This document shows positions 33,589 through 42,183 of a DNA stretch of 64,000 bases, piece after piece. Each line of letters starts with the position of its first letter. The stretch's first letter is position 1. Below the pieces are notes generated by a model. That model had not been told where the DNA came from. It did not search any database and worked only from the letters and a program-made list of their open reading frames with translations. Made by a program: the position numbers and the translations under genes. The stretch is taken from NCBI RefSeq assembly GCF_027947575.1, contig NZ_CP116256.1:4650001-4714000 (forward strand), written 5' to 3'. The DNA is from Streptomyces rubrogriseus. GTDB lineage: Bacteria > Actinomycetota > Actinomycetes > Streptomycetales > Streptomycetaceae.

Positions 33589-34203
33589 ATGACTGCCACA
33601 GCCGCACTGCAGGTGATCGAGGACGTCACCGGGCCCGACGAGGTCACCGGGCCCGACCTGGAGGCCGCCGAGCGGGCCGCCCGGGAGTTCCTGCAGGCGC
33701 TCGGGGTCGTGGTGGACAGCGAGGGAAACCGGGACACGCCCGGCCGGATGGCCCGCGGCTACGCCGAACTGCTCAACGCGCGCCCCTTCCGGATGACCAC
33801 GTTCCCCAACGACGAGGGCTACGACGAGCTCGTCCTGGCCCGCGACATCCCCCTGCGGTCGGTCTGCCAGCACCACATGCTGCCCTTCGTGGGGGTGGCA
33901 CACGTCGGCTACCTGCCCGGCGCGCGGATCCTCGGGCTGTCGAAGCTGGCCCGGGTGGTGGAGCACTACGCCTGCCGGCCCCAGGTGCAGGAACGGCTGA
34001 CCAAGCAGGTCGCCGACCACCTCGCCGAGCAGTTGCGGCCCCGGGGCGTCGGGGTCGTCGTCGAAGCCGAGCACACCTGCATGACGCTGCGCGGAGTGCG
34101 GGCCACCGGATCGAGAACCGTCACCTCCACCCTGCTCGGAACGCTGCGCGACGACGCTGCGTCCCGCCAGGAGTTCCTCGCCCTCACCGGCGTCCAGCGG
34201 TAG
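33589..34203 (+). CDS. folE: GTP cyclohydrolase I
   Basis: 204 residues. It converts GTP to 7,8-dihydroneopterin triphosphate, the entry to folate and pterin synthesis. Zinc ligands are visible as Cys93 and His96 in SVCQHHMLPF and a later Cys in EHTCMTLRGV. GYLPGARILGLSKLARVVE and RPQVQERLTKQ are family blocks. The ATG at 33589 lies 9 nt after AGGAGGG, better than the in-frame GTG 6 nt upstream. It heads a four-gene operon with a DHPS homologue and a RibD-like reductase, and is probably a second copy beside a housekeeping folE elsewhere; that is inferred from the regulated, accessory setting. Confidence 0.95.
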   Translation: MTATAALQVIEDVTGPDEVTGPDLEAAERAAREFLQALGVVVDSEGNRDTPGRMARGYAELLNARPFRMTTFPNDEGYDELVLARDIPLRSVCQHHMLPFVGVAHVGYLPGARILGLSKLARVVEHYACRPQVQERLTKQVADHLAEQLRPRGVGVVVEAEHTCMTLRGVRATGSRTVTSTLLGTLRDDAASRQEFLALTGVQR

Positions 34204-34236
34204 TGCAGCAACGCACCAGGCCATTGGGAGGCAGTC

Positions 34237-35484
34237 ATGAGCACATCGCAGCACCCGCCCCGGCGGATCCTGATCGTGGGCGCCGGGCTGGCCGGCGCGT
34301 CGGCCGCCGCCTCCCTGCGCGAGCAGGGGTTCGACGGTGACATCACCGTGTTCGGAGAGCAGTCCCACGACCCGTACGAACTTCCGCCGCTGTCCAAGGA
34401 CGTCCTGCTGGGCCGGCGGGACGAACCTGACTGGGTCCGCGGGGCCGGCTACTGGGACGACCACGGCATCACCCTGCGCCGTGACACCGCCGTCATCGCG
34501 CTCGAACCGGCCGACCACGAGATCGTCGACGCCGACGGCACGGCCCACGGTTACGACCGGCTGCTGCTGGCGACCGGGTCCCGCCCCCGTGTCCCGCCCG
34601 GCTTCGAGGGTCCCGGGGTGCACACGCTGCGCACCCTCGACGACGCTCTGGCCCTGCGCGAGAAGCTGACCGACGGAGCCCGCGTGGTGATCGTCGGCGC
34701 CGGATGGATCGGCTGCGAGGTCGCTTCGGCGGCCCGCGCCCACGGCGCGCGGGTGACCATGGTCGACCCCGTGCCGCTGCCGCTGCGGCACGTCCTCGGC
34801 GACCAGGTCGGAGCGGTCTTCCGCGACCTGCACGCCGACCACGGCGTCGCCCTGCGCCTGGGCGTCGGGGCGACCGGCACCGAGGTCCGCCCCGACGGCC
34901 GGACGGTCCTCCTGGACGACGGCAGCGAGCTGCCCGCCGACGTGGTGGTCGTCGGAGTCGGCGCCCGGCCCCGCACCGAACTCGCCGAAGCCGCCGGTCT
35001 GGACCTCGCGGCGGGCGCGGTCGCCACCGACGCCGCACTGCGCACCTCCGCCCCCGACGTCTACGCGGCCGGCGACATCGCCGCCCACGACCACCCGCGC
35101 CACGAGGGGCGCGTACGCGTCGAGCACTGGTCCAACGCCAAGGAGCAGGGCACCCACGTCGCGGGCAACCTCCTCGGCGGCCACGACGCCTACGGCGCCG
35201 ACCCGTACTTCTTCTCCGACCAGTACGACCTCGGCTGCGAGTACCGCGGCCTCGCCGACCCCGCCCGCGACGAACTGGTCCTGCGCGGCGACCCGGTCAC
35301 CCGCGAGTTCCTCGCCTTCTGGCTGCGCGACGGGCGGATCGCCGCCGCCCTCAATGTCAACTCCTGGGACCACGGCGACGCACTCACCGCCCTGGTCGGC
35401 AGCCGCGCACGGGTCTCCGCCCAGCAGCTCACCGAGGCGGACCTCGACGCGCTCGCCACCGGCGACGCACCGCCCCGGCCATGA
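34237..35484 (+). CDS. FAD/NAD(P)H-dependent ferredoxin (rubredoxin/rhodocoxin-type) reductase
   Basis: 415 residues. FAD motif ILIVGAGLAGASAAASLREQG near the start, the LPPLSKDVLLG block near 50, NAD(P)H motif VVIVGAGWIGCEVASAAR near 150 and the second FAD motif DVYAAGDIAAHDHP near 280. This is the class that passes electrons from NADH to small ferredoxins for P450s and dioxygenases. It lies inside a pterin operon, which is unusual, and it overlaps the next gene (ATGA). It could reduce a pterin or feed an unlinked oxygenase. The cluster P450/ferredoxin pair is another possible client. Confidence 0.9.
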   Translation: MSTSQHPPRRILIVGAGLAGASAAASLREQGFDGDITVFGEQSHDPYELPPLSKDVLLGRRDEPDWVRGAGYWDDHGITLRRDTAVIALEPADHEIVDADGTAHGYDRLLLATGSRPRVPPGFEGPGVHTLRTLDDALALREKLTDGARVVIVGAGWIGCEVASAARAHGARVTMVDPVPLPLRHVLGDQVGAVFRDLHADHGVALRLGVGATGTEVRPDGRTVLLDDGSELPADVVVVGVGARPRTELAEAAGLDLAAGAVATDAALRTSAPDVYAAGDIAAHDHPRHEGRVRVEHWSNAKEQGTHVAGNLLGGHDAYGADPYFFSDQYDLGCEYRGLADPARDELVLRGDPVTREFLAFWLRDGRIAAALNVNSWDHGDALTALVGSRARVSAQQLTEADLDALATGDAPPRP

Positions 35485-36398
35485 GCGCCCTCGACCGGCC
35501 GACGACAGGAGCCGCACACACCATGCCCACCACAGCAGTCGACCTGGAGTTCCGCGGCCGCCGCGTAGTCCTCGACCGGCCCCTGGTGATGGCGATCGTC
35601 AATCGCACACCGGACTCCTTCTACGACCGGGGTGCCACCTTCGCCGCCGAGGCGGCCCGGTCCGCCATCGCCCGGGCCGTCGCCGAGGGCGCCGACATGA
35701 TCGACCTCGGCGGCGTCACGGCCAGTCCGGGAGCGGAGGTCACGGCCGCCGAAGAAGTCGCCCGCGTCGTTCCGCTGGTGGAATGGGCCCGCGACCGCTA
35801 CCCCGACCTGCTGATCAGTATCGACACCTGGCGCCACGAAGTCGGCGACGCGGCCTGCCGGGCCGGAGCGGACATCCTCAACGACGCCTGGGCCGCCGCC
35901 GACCCGAAGCTCATCGAGGTGGCCGCCGACCACGGGGCCGGCTACGTGTGCACGCACACCGGCGGCCGCACTCCCCGCGCCGAACCCTTCCGGCCCGACT
36001 ACCCCGACGTGGTGGCCGCCGTCCGCACCTCCGTCGTCGAGCTGGCGGAGCGGGCCGAAGCCGCCGGCGTGCCCCGCGGCGGCATCCTCATCGACTCCAC
36101 CGGCTACGGCAAGAACACCGCCGACCACCTCCTCCTGCTCCGCAGCCTCCGCGAGTTCACCCGGACCGGGTGGCCGGTCCTGATGGCGCTGTCCAACAAG
36201 TCGTTCGTGGGCGAGATGCTGGACGTGGAACTGGAGGACCGGCTGGCCGGCACCCTCGCGGCGACCGCGATCGCCGCCAGGGACGGCGCCGCCGTCTTCC
36301 GGGCCCACCAGGTCCGGCCCACCCGGCACGTCGTCGAGATGGCCGCGGGCATCAACGGCAGCCGTCCTCCCGCCCGTACGAGTACCTGGATCGCCTGA
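35481..36398 (+). CDS. folP2: Dihydropteroate synthase homologue, FolP2 type
   Basis: 305 residues with a TIM barrel. The first pterin-binding loop reads AIVNRTPDSFYDRGATF in place of the usual NVTPDSFSDGG; this variant is that of mycobacterial FolP2 proteins, which do not replace the true FolP1 enzyme. Later blocks are MIDLGGVTASPG, ISIDTWRHEV, NDAW and ALSNKSFVGEM. The gene overlaps both neighbours, so it is translated together with them. A p-aminobenzoate-independent role on a dihydropterin is plausible; true folate synthesis is the alternative. Confidence 0.85.
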   Translation: MSALDRPTTGAAHTMPTTAVDLEFRGRRVVLDRPLVMAIVNRTPDSFYDRGATFAAEAARSAIARAVAEGADMIDLGGVTASPGAEVTAAEEVARVVPLVEWARDRYPDLLISIDTWRHEVGDAACRAGADILNDAWAAADPKLIEVAADHGAGYVCTHTGGRTPRAEPFRPDYPDVVAAVRTSVVELAERAEAAGVPRGGILIDSTGYGKNTADHLLLLRSLREFTRTGWPVLMALSNKSFVGEMLDVELEDRLAGTLAATAIAARDGAAVFRAHQVRPTRHVVEMAAGINGSRPPARTSTWIA

Positions 36399-37141
36399 TG
36401 CACCTGATCTGGCCCGCCGAACACGCCCGGCCCATCGACGACGACGAACTGGAACGCCTTTACACCTACCCGGACCGTGAGCGCTGGCTCGCCGTCAACT
36501 TCGTCGCCAGCGCCGACGGGGCCGTGGAAGTCGGCGGCCTGGCCAGGCCCCTGTCGACCCCGCCCGACCGCAAGGTGCTGCGGCTCGGCAGCGACCTCGC
36601 CGACGTCCTGCTGATCGGTGCCACCACGGCCATGGTCGAGGGCTTCCGCGGCGTCCACCCCGACCGGCGGACGCTCGACCGCCGACGCCGCCACGGCCTG
36701 GCCGACGTTCCGCCGACGGCCGTCGTGAGCACCGGCCGATCACTGCCCCCCGACGCCCCCGTCATCACCCGGGCGCGCGTCCCGACCACCGTCCTCACCT
36801 GCGCTTCGGTACCCGAGCCCACGCGTCGGGCCTGGCAGGAGGCCGGGGCGGACGTCGTCGTCGCGGGCGAGGACACCGTCGACCTGGCCGCGGCGGTCGC
36901 CGCACTCACCGGGCGGGGGCTGCGACGCATCGACTGCGAAGGTGGACCCCACCTGTTCGGAGCACTGACCGCCGCCGGACTGGTCGACGAACTCCGTCTG
37001 ACCGTCTCCCCGTTGCTGGCCGCGGGCCCGGCCGGCCGGATCGCCACCGGGCCACCCACCCCGCCCACCGGCCTGCGCCTGGCCACCGCACTCGCCGAGG
37101 ACGACACCCTGCTGCTGCGCTACCTCACGCCCTCGCGCTGA
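36398..37141 (+). CDS. RibD C-terminal/dihydrofolate-reductase-like pyrimidine reductase
   Basis: 247 residues of the RibD_C superfamily. Blocks include LAVNFVASADGAVEVGG near the start, DVLLIGATTAMVEGF near 70, and LRRIDCEGGPHLFGALTAAGLVDELRLTVSP near 170-200, which builds the NADPH pocket. It lacks the deaminase domain of full RibD. It starts on the last base of the folP2 stop (TGATG). In this operon it may reduce a pterin intermediate derived from FolE rather than act in riboflavin synthesis; this is inferred. Confidence 0.85.
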   Translation: MHLIWPAEHARPIDDDELERLYTYPDRERWLAVNFVASADGAVEVGGLARPLSTPPDRKVLRLGSDLADVLLIGATTAMVEGFRGVHPDRRTLDRRRRHGLADVPPTAVVSTGRSLPPDAPVITRARVPTTVLTCASVPEPTRRAWQEAGADVVVAGEDTVDLAAAVAALTGRGLRRIDCEGGPHLFGALTAAGLVDELRLTVSPLLAAGPAGRIATGPPTPPTGLRLATALAEDDTLLLRYLTPSR

Positions 37142-37185
37142 ACCGGCACGGCCCACGGGCCCGGTTCGCAGACCATGAGCCGGAC

Positions 37186-37791
37186 TCAGAGGTCGAGCGG
37201 GTTGGCGGCCATCCTGTCGGCGAGCCCGGACCGCACCGCACCGCCCGCGGAACTGCCGGGTTTGCGCGCGGCCTGGGCCTGGAAGCACGCCAGGAACCGC
37301 TCGGTGAGGTCCAGCCTGGGGTAGCGTGCCAGCACCTCGTCGCGGAAGTGCGGCGGGTGGTCGTCCGCGCCCCTGCCGGTGATCTCGGTCGCGGTGGCGC
37401 GGGCCAGCAGGTGTCCCTCGGGGTCCGTGGCGGCATCCACCTGCGGCGCCATGTGACGGACGATCACGTCCGCCAGGCGCTCGCGGCGTTCCGCCGGCCA
37501 TCCGGCGCCCGCCGCGAAGACGCGGGCGACGTGGCCGCTCGCCTCCTCGAACGCGACGGTGTGGCTGTCGAACGCCGGGACCAGCCCGATGTCGTGGTGG
37601 AGCGCGGCGACGTAGAGGAGTTCCGGGTCGAACGAGAGGCCTTCCGCCGTGCCGCGGGCGGCCGCCCACACGTAGGCGCGCAGCGAGTGGTTGAGCAGCG
37701 CGGGCGGAAGGTAGGCGGTCGCGACGTCCAGGGCGGCGGCCGACGCCGGGCTGTCGGGCACGGGCAGGGCGTCGAGCGACATACGGGTCAC
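37186..37791 (-). CDS. HD-domain protein
   Basis: About 198-201 residues. The metal-binding histidines are HSLRAYVWA, then the HD pair in ALHHDIGLVP, then IVRHMAPQ. The fold acts on nucleotides or related phosphoesters. It shares a GTGA overlap with the quinone oxidoreductase gene, giving GTG 37791; ATG 37782 is also possible. Fungal and bacterial cyanamide-hydratase-like HD proteins look similar in length and motif order. No substrate can be named. Confidence 0.8.
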   Translation of the reverse strand: MTRMSLDALPVPDSPASAAALDVATAYLPPALLNHSLRAYVWAAARGTAEGLSFDPELLYVAALHHDIGLVPAFDSHTVAFEEASGHVARVFAAGAGWPAERRERLADVIVRHMAPQVDAATDPEGHLLARATATEITGRGADDHPPHFRDEVLARYPRLDLTERFLACFQAQAARKPGSSAGGAVRSGLADRMAANPLDL

Positions 37792-38735
37792 CGGAGGCCC
37801 GCCGCCTCGTCAGGTCCCCCGGTCACGACGCGGATGATCGTCCTGCCGTGTCTGCCCCGGCCGGAGGCGAAGGCGGCGGGTGCCTCGGCGAGCGGGCGCA
37901 CCTCTGCCACGGACACCCTGAGCCGCCCGTCCCTCACCCGCTGTGCGAGGTCGGCGAGCCTGACCCGGTCGGATTCGACGACGAAGAAGACCGCACGCCC
38001 GTTCTCCGGCCTGACGACGGGGGGCGCGGCGATGGTGACGAGGGTTCCGCCGGGACGCACCAGGGCGGCCGAGCGGTCCAGGATCTCGCCGCCGATGACG
38101 TCGAACACGACGTCGGCCTCCCCCGCGTCCTCCAGCCGGTCCGACTGGAGGTCCAGGAAGACCTCGGCGCCCAGGCCGAGAGCGGTGTCCCGGTCGGCGG
38201 CACGACCGGTGGCGATCACCCGGGCACCCGCCTCGCGGGCGAGTTGGACGGCGATCGAACCGACGCTGCCGGCAGCGCCGTGGATCACGACCGTCTGCCC
38301 CGTCGCGAGCCGTCCGTGGTCGAACAGACCCTGCCACGCGGTGAGCCCCGAGACGGGCAGCGCGGCGGCCACGGTGTGGTCGACGTCGGCGGGAAGCGGA
38401 GTCAGGTTGCGGGCCTCCACCGCGGTGTACTCGGCCAGCGAACCGTTGCGCGTCCAGTCGGCCAGGCCGAACACCCGCTGGCCGACGGTGAGGCCGGTGG
38501 TGCCGTACCCCAGTTCCTCGACCACGCCCGACAGCTCGTGCCCGGGCACAGTCGGTGTGCGGTCGCGTCCGGCACGGTCGGTCCAGGTACCCGGCCAGGT
38601 GAGTTCCCCGCGGGTGAAACCGGCGGCGTGCACACGCACGACGACGTCGTTCTCGGCGGCGTGCGGGTAGGGCATGTCCGTCAGGGCCAGCCCTTCGGCG
38701 CCCGCGTCACGGTCATGGACGGAGATGGCTTGCAT
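37788..38735 (-). CDS. NADPH:quinone oxidoreductase-type MDR protein
   Basis: 315 residues of the medium-chain reductase superfamily without the structural zinc cysteines. GroES-like N-terminal part with PGHELSGVVEELG near 72, then the nucleotide motif VVIHGAAGSVGSIAVQLAREAGARVIAT near 147-175. It should reduce quinones or enones with NADPH. It is transcribed with the HD-domain gene. ATG at 38735 begins the conserved MQAISVHD; longer readings add unrelated residues. Confidence 0.88.
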   Translation of the reverse strand: MQAISVHDRDAGAEGLALTDMPYPHAAENDVVVRVHAAGFTRGELTWPGTWTDRAGRDRTPTVPGHELSGVVEELGYGTTGLTVGQRVFGLADWTRNGSLAEYTAVEARNLTPLPADVDHTVAAALPVSGLTAWQGLFDHGRLATGQTVVIHGAAGSVGSIAVQLAREAGARVIATGRAADRDTALGLGAEVFLDLQSDRLEDAGEADVVFDVIGGEILDRSAALVRPGGTLVTIAAPPVVRPENGRAVFFVVESDRVRLADLAQRVRDGRLRVSVAEVRPLAEAPAAFASGRGRHGRTIIRVVTGGPDEAAGLR

Positions 38736-38924
38736 AGCGGATCCTCGGGGTCGAGCGGCGGTCATCACGCACACGGTGCCCCCTCGCGGTCGCGGGGGCA
38801 CGCGATGCGCCGTGCCCTCGACCGTATGCTCCTGCCACTCCGCCCGGGTGGGCCACTTCGCCCCCGGCGGAGTGAGCCATTCACGGGATGGCCGCCGCCC
38901 TGCACACATGAGAGTCTGGACCGC

Positions 38925-39134
38925 ATGGCGGACGATTTTTCCGTGGGAGACCACGTGCGCTGGAACTCCGAGGCCGGGTACGTCGAGGGCGTCGTCGTCA
39001 AGAAGCACACCCGCGACGTGGAGTTCAAGGGCCGTACCCGTCACTGCTCGGCGGACGACCCGCAGTACGAGATCAGGAGCGACAAGACCGACCATGTCGC
39101 CATGCACAAGGGTGGAGCGCTGAAGAAGGCGTAG
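38925..39134 (+). CDS. DUF2945 (Tudor-like) small protein
   Basis: 69 residues with FSVGDHVRWNSEAGYVEGVVVKK and a C-terminal KTDHVAMHKGGALKKA, the complete pattern of the DUF2945/HVA Tudor-like family. It is a small beta-barrel found widely in bacteria with no proven role. It starts a three-gene run with DUF488 and an alkyltransferase-like protein, so a link to nucleic acid repair is suggested by context only. Confidence 0.85.
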   Translation: MADDFSVGDHVRWNSEAGYVEGVVVKKHTRDVEFKGRTRHCSADDPQYEIRSDKTDHVAMHKGGALKKA

Positions 39135-39142
39135 GGGCCGAG

Positions 39143-39682
39143 GTGAGCCGGGTCCACACGATCGGGCATTCGACGCGTGCCTTCGACGAGGTGCTGGACA
39201 TGCTGCGCAGCCACGACATCACCTGTCTGGTCGATGTGCGCTCGTACCCGTCGTCGAGGAAACATCCCCAGTGGAACCAGTCCGCCGTCGTGGAGAATCT
39301 GCCGTCCGACATCGAGTACCGGTGGATCGCTCGGCTCGGCGGTCGGCGGCACACCCCCAAGGGGGTCCCCAGTGAGAACGGTGCGTGGCGAGTAAAGGCG
39401 TTCCGCGATTACGCCGACTACATGGCGGGGGACGAATTCGCCGAGGGCCTCGACGAGCTGATCCGGCTGGCCCGGCACGAGCGGCCCGCCATCATGTGCA
39501 GCGAGGCGGTGCCGTGGCGGTGCCACCGCCGGCTGATCACTGACGCGCTGCTGGTCGCCGGGGTGGAGGTCGTGCACATCATGTCGCGGACGGCCACCAG
39601 GCCGGCGGTCCTGAACGAGCACGCACGGGTCCGCGACGGCCGCCTGACCTACCCACCACCGCCCGACTCGGAGGCGCCGTGA
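39143..39682 (+). CDS. DUF488 family protein
   Basis: 179 residues. Family marks are HTIGHSTRAFDEVLDML, LVDVRSYPSSRKHPQWN, LGGRRHTPKG and IMCSEAVPWRCHRRLITDAL, with the conserved cysteines of the last block present. The role is unknown, though some members accompany DNA repair genes. The GTG start is 8 nt after the DUF2945 stop, and its stop overlaps the next start (GTGA). Confidence 0.9.
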   Translation: MSRVHTIGHSTRAFDEVLDMLRSHDITCLVDVRSYPSSRKHPQWNQSAVVENLPSDIEYRWIARLGGRRHTPKGVPSENGAWRVKAFRDYADYMAGDEFAEGLDELIRLARHERPAIMCSEAVPWRCHRRLITDALLVAGVEVVHIMSRTATRPAVLNEHARVRDGRLTYPPPPDSEAP

Positions 39683-39963
39683 CCTTCGTCGACGAGGTCC
39701 GGGACGCGGTGTGCTCGATCCCCGCGGGTGCCGTGGCCTCCTACGGTGACGTCGGTCAACGGATCGGTGTCGGCGCACGGCAGGTGGGTCGGGCCATGAG
39801 TCTGCTCGACGAGGACGTGCCGTGGTGGCGTGTCGTGTACGCCGACGGCACGCCACCCTCCTGCCACGGCGGGCGGGCGCCGGTCCTTCTGCGGGACGAG
39901 GGAACGCCGATGCTCGGGGCGCGCGTGGACATGGCCCGTGCCCGCCACCACTGGACACGGTGA
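39679..39963 (+). CDS. Alkyltransferase-like protein (ATL, MGMT-fold DNA-binding)
   Basis: 94 residues. It has the MGMT DNA-binding helix ASYGDVGQRIG...ARQVGRAMS and the active-site region VPWWRVV, in which tryptophan replaces the alkyl-accepting cysteine of true methyltransferases (PCHRV). ATL proteins bind O6-alkylguanine and hand it to nucleotide excision repair instead of repairing it. The length is normal for the family. It is co-transcribed with DUF488 through a GTGA overlap. Confidence 0.92.
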   Translation: MTFVDEVRDAVCSIPAGAVASYGDVGQRIGVGARQVGRAMSLLDEDVPWWRVVYADGTPPSCHGGRAPVLLRDEGTPMLGARVDMARARHHWTR

Positions 39964-40210
39964 GGTCCGAGCCCTCTGATCAGCTCGGTATCAAGGCCGA
40001 CCCTCCTCGGAAAAGGAATCCTTCGACAAGTTCTCCGTGAACAGCGCCAGTTGTGCACGCCGCCCCGGCACCCCCGCCACCCCCACTGCTCGTCCACCTC
40101 GCCCTTGAGCCGGCCGCGCAGTCGCCTGCCGGCGCGCACCGTCTACGCTGGGACCTGCCGCCACCGCCTGATCCACAGCGCCCTCACCGCAGATCGTGTC
40201 AGGAGGACAT
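39964..40210. other. Intergenic stretch without a supported gene
   Basis: Between the ATL gene and the MazF-like gene. The open frames here have no recognisable protein pattern and no antitoxin-like gene was found. The promoter of the MazF-like gene must lie near its right end, where AGGAGG (40201-40206) is the ribosome binding site. Confidence 0.5.
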
Positions 40211-40615
40211 ATGCAGCCCGGCGAAGTCTGGTGGGTCGAGTTCGATGAGCGAAGGCCGGTCGTGCTGCTGCCGGGCGACGAGGCGTCCGGGCTCCGGGCG
40301 GTGCAGGTCGTCGCTCCGGCGGGCGTCGACATCAGCGGTCTGGGTGTGGAAGTGGCCGTGGGCGCCGCGGAGGGGCTGCCCTTCGAAGGCGTGCTGCGGT
40401 TCGCGTTCCCGCGTCCAGGCTTGACCCCGTGCACGTGGCTGACCACCGTGTCCCGCGACGACCTGATCGAGCGGGCAGGCGTGCTGTCCGCCGCGAAGCT
40501 CAGCGAGATCGAGGAAGCCCTGCGTGTTGCCGGCCGGCCGCAGGAGTGGACCGAGACGGCTGCCGCGAAGCTCAACGGGATGAAGGACGCCCTCCGCCTC
40601 GGTGGACCGGAGTAA
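40211..40615 (+). CDS. PemK/MazF-like protein with duplicated C-terminal helix
   Basis: 134 residues. The start MQPGEVWWVEFDERRPVVLL is the PemK/MazF beta strand pattern, and PCTWLTTVSRDDLIERAGVLS is the family's later region, so an endoribonuclease-fold toxin relative is likely. No antitoxin gene lies beside it. At the C-terminus two helices repeat: AAKLSEIEEALRVAG and AAKLNGMKDALRLGG, with 13 identical bases at the start of each copy. The AGGAGG ribosome site is 4 nt before the ATG. Confidence 0.8.
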   Translation: MQPGEVWWVEFDERRPVVLLPGDEASGLRAVQVVAPAGVDISGLGVEVAVGAAEGLPFEGVLRFAFPRPGLTPCTWLTTVSRDDLIERAGVLSAAKLSEIEEALRVAGRPQEWTETAAAKLNGMKDALRLGGPE

Positions 40616-40772
40616 GCGGGCAAGGGACGGACGCCGACGCCGATCTGCTCGCCCCTTACCTTGATCGCTACCTCTGCCGACCTGACCTCGCTCACGACCG
40701 GAGCATCGTCATGGGCACTCTCCGGTTCTCGACCTGAGCCTCGACGGTGGACGGACCAGCCGGGTGGTGGTT

Positions 40773-41948
40773 TCACCGGATCGCGTCGGCGGGTGGGGCA
40801 GTCGTGATCACCGTGCGGAGGGGGAACGCGACGAGCAGTGCGACGGCGACCAGGAGGCCGCTCGCCCACAGCGGTCCGAGGTTGCCGGTCGTGTGGCCGA
40901 GGGTGGTCGCGGCGACGAGTGGTCCGACCGCGGCGCCCACGTTGAGGGCGGCGGTGGCGTACGCACCGGCCATGGTGGGGGCTCCCGCCGCCTCGTAGAG
41001 GACCCGCGTGATCAGGGTGCTGCCCAGCGCGAACGACAGGGCGCCCTGGACGAACACGAGGAGCAGCAGGGCGACCGGCCGGTCGGCCAGCACCGCCAGC
41101 GCCGGCCAGCCGACGAGCAGCATCGGGCCGCCGACGGCGAGGACCTGGGCGGGGCGCCGGTCGGACAGCCGTCCGGCGACGGTGACGCCGACGAAGGAAC
41201 CGGCGCCGAAGAGCACCAGGGCGACAGAGATCCACAGTTCGCCCAGCCCCGCGGTGTCGGTCACGACCGGGGCCAGGAAGGTGAAGCTCGCGAAGGTTGC
41301 CGCGTTCACCAGCGCGCCCAGCAGCATGGCCAGCAGCAACCGGGGGGTCTTGAGCCGGGCGAGCTCGGCTCGCAGCGGCGGCCCACCGGCCGCCGCCGTC
41401 GCACGTCCCGCGGGGATTCCCTTCAGCACGCCGAGCGCCGCGGGCAGGCAGCAGACGGCGACGGCCCAGAACGTGGCCCGCCAGCCGAGCCATGTGCCCA
41501 GGAGTGCCCCGCCGGGGACGCCGGCGACCGTGGCCACCGTCGTGCCGGACAGCAGCACGGCCAGCGCGCGCCCCTTCCTGTCGGCAGGGACCAGCGCGGC
41601 GGCGGTCGTCAGTGCGACCGCGAGGAATCCCGCGTTCGCGAGCGCGGCCACGACCCGGCAGGCCACCAGGACGGGGAAGCTCGTGGTGCCGGCCCCCACG
41701 ACATGTGCCGCCGCGAAGGCGAGGATGAATCCGAGGAGGCTGGAACGCCTGGGCCAGGTGCGGGCCAGCGCCGCCACGAGGGGAGCGCCGACGACCATGC
41801 CGGTCGCGAAGGCCGAGGTGAGTGTGCCCGCGGTCCCGACGGTGATGCCGAGGTCCGAGGCGATGTCCGGCACGAGGCCGGCGAGCATGAACTCCGAGGT
41901 GCCCATGGCGCAGACGGCCACGGCGAGCAGGTACAGCGGAAGAGGCAT
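40773..41948 (-). CDS. MFS drug efflux transporter, Cmx/CmlR (DHA1) type
   Basis: 391 residues with twelve predicted membrane helices. The start MPLPLYLLAVAVCAMGTSEFMLAGLVPDIA is that of the DHA1 Cmx/CmrA chloramphenicol exporters of actinomycetes, and motif C-like GVPGGALLGTWLGWRATFW lies near 145-165. It should export small hydrophobic drugs with protons; chloramphenicol is the best guess from family. ATG at 41948. The 235 nt upstream hold no clear leader peptide or attenuator. Confidence 0.88.
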   Translation of the reverse strand: MPLPLYLLAVAVCAMGTSEFMLAGLVPDIASDLGITVGTAGTLTSAFATGMVVGAPLVAALARTWPRRSSLLGFILAFAAAHVVGAGTTSFPVLVACRVVAALANAGFLAVALTTAAALVPADRKGRALAVLLSGTTVATVAGVPGGALLGTWLGWRATFWAVAVCCLPAALGVLKGIPAGRATAAAGGPPLRAELARLKTPRLLLAMLLGALVNAATFASFTFLAPVVTDTAGLGELWISVALVLFGAGSFVGVTVAGRLSDRRPAQVLAVGGPMLLVGWPALAVLADRPVALLLLVFVQGALSFALGSTLITRVLYEAAGAPTMAGAYATAALNVGAAVGPLVAATTLGHTTGNLGPLWASGLLVAVALLVAFPLRTVITTAPPADAIR

Positions 41949-42183
41949 CGAGTGGCTCCGAGGCGAGGAGAAGCACGAGAAGGGTCATCTCGTCACCACG
42001 GCCGGCCCCCTGCGCGCGCTCGTCCGGCCCGCGAGAGCGGTACGACGACGCAGGGCTGCGAAATCAGTGATTCAGGGGGCTGACGGGTGACCGAAAGCCC
42101 CCACCCTGTCTGACTCGGGACTCGACATGGGCCGCACAGTACCGGACCCCGGCCCGCCGGGGCACCTCGGTTCCTCCGGCGTC

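Noticed and set aside
32761..35517. A single 918-codon minus-strand frame across the regulator, folE and the flavoprotein
   Set aside because: Only the final 235 codons form a regulator. The rest lies antisense to clear plus-strand enzymes.
39991..41988. Long minus-strand frame overlapping the MFS and MazF-like genes
   Set aside because: Sequence is low-complexity and out of frame with the twelve-helix transporter; the MazF-like gene on the plus strand has a good ribosome site.
41949..42183. Translational attenuator or leader peptide before the MFS exporter, as known for some chloramphenicol efflux genes
   Set aside because: No short frame ending just before a hairpin over the ribosome site was found.
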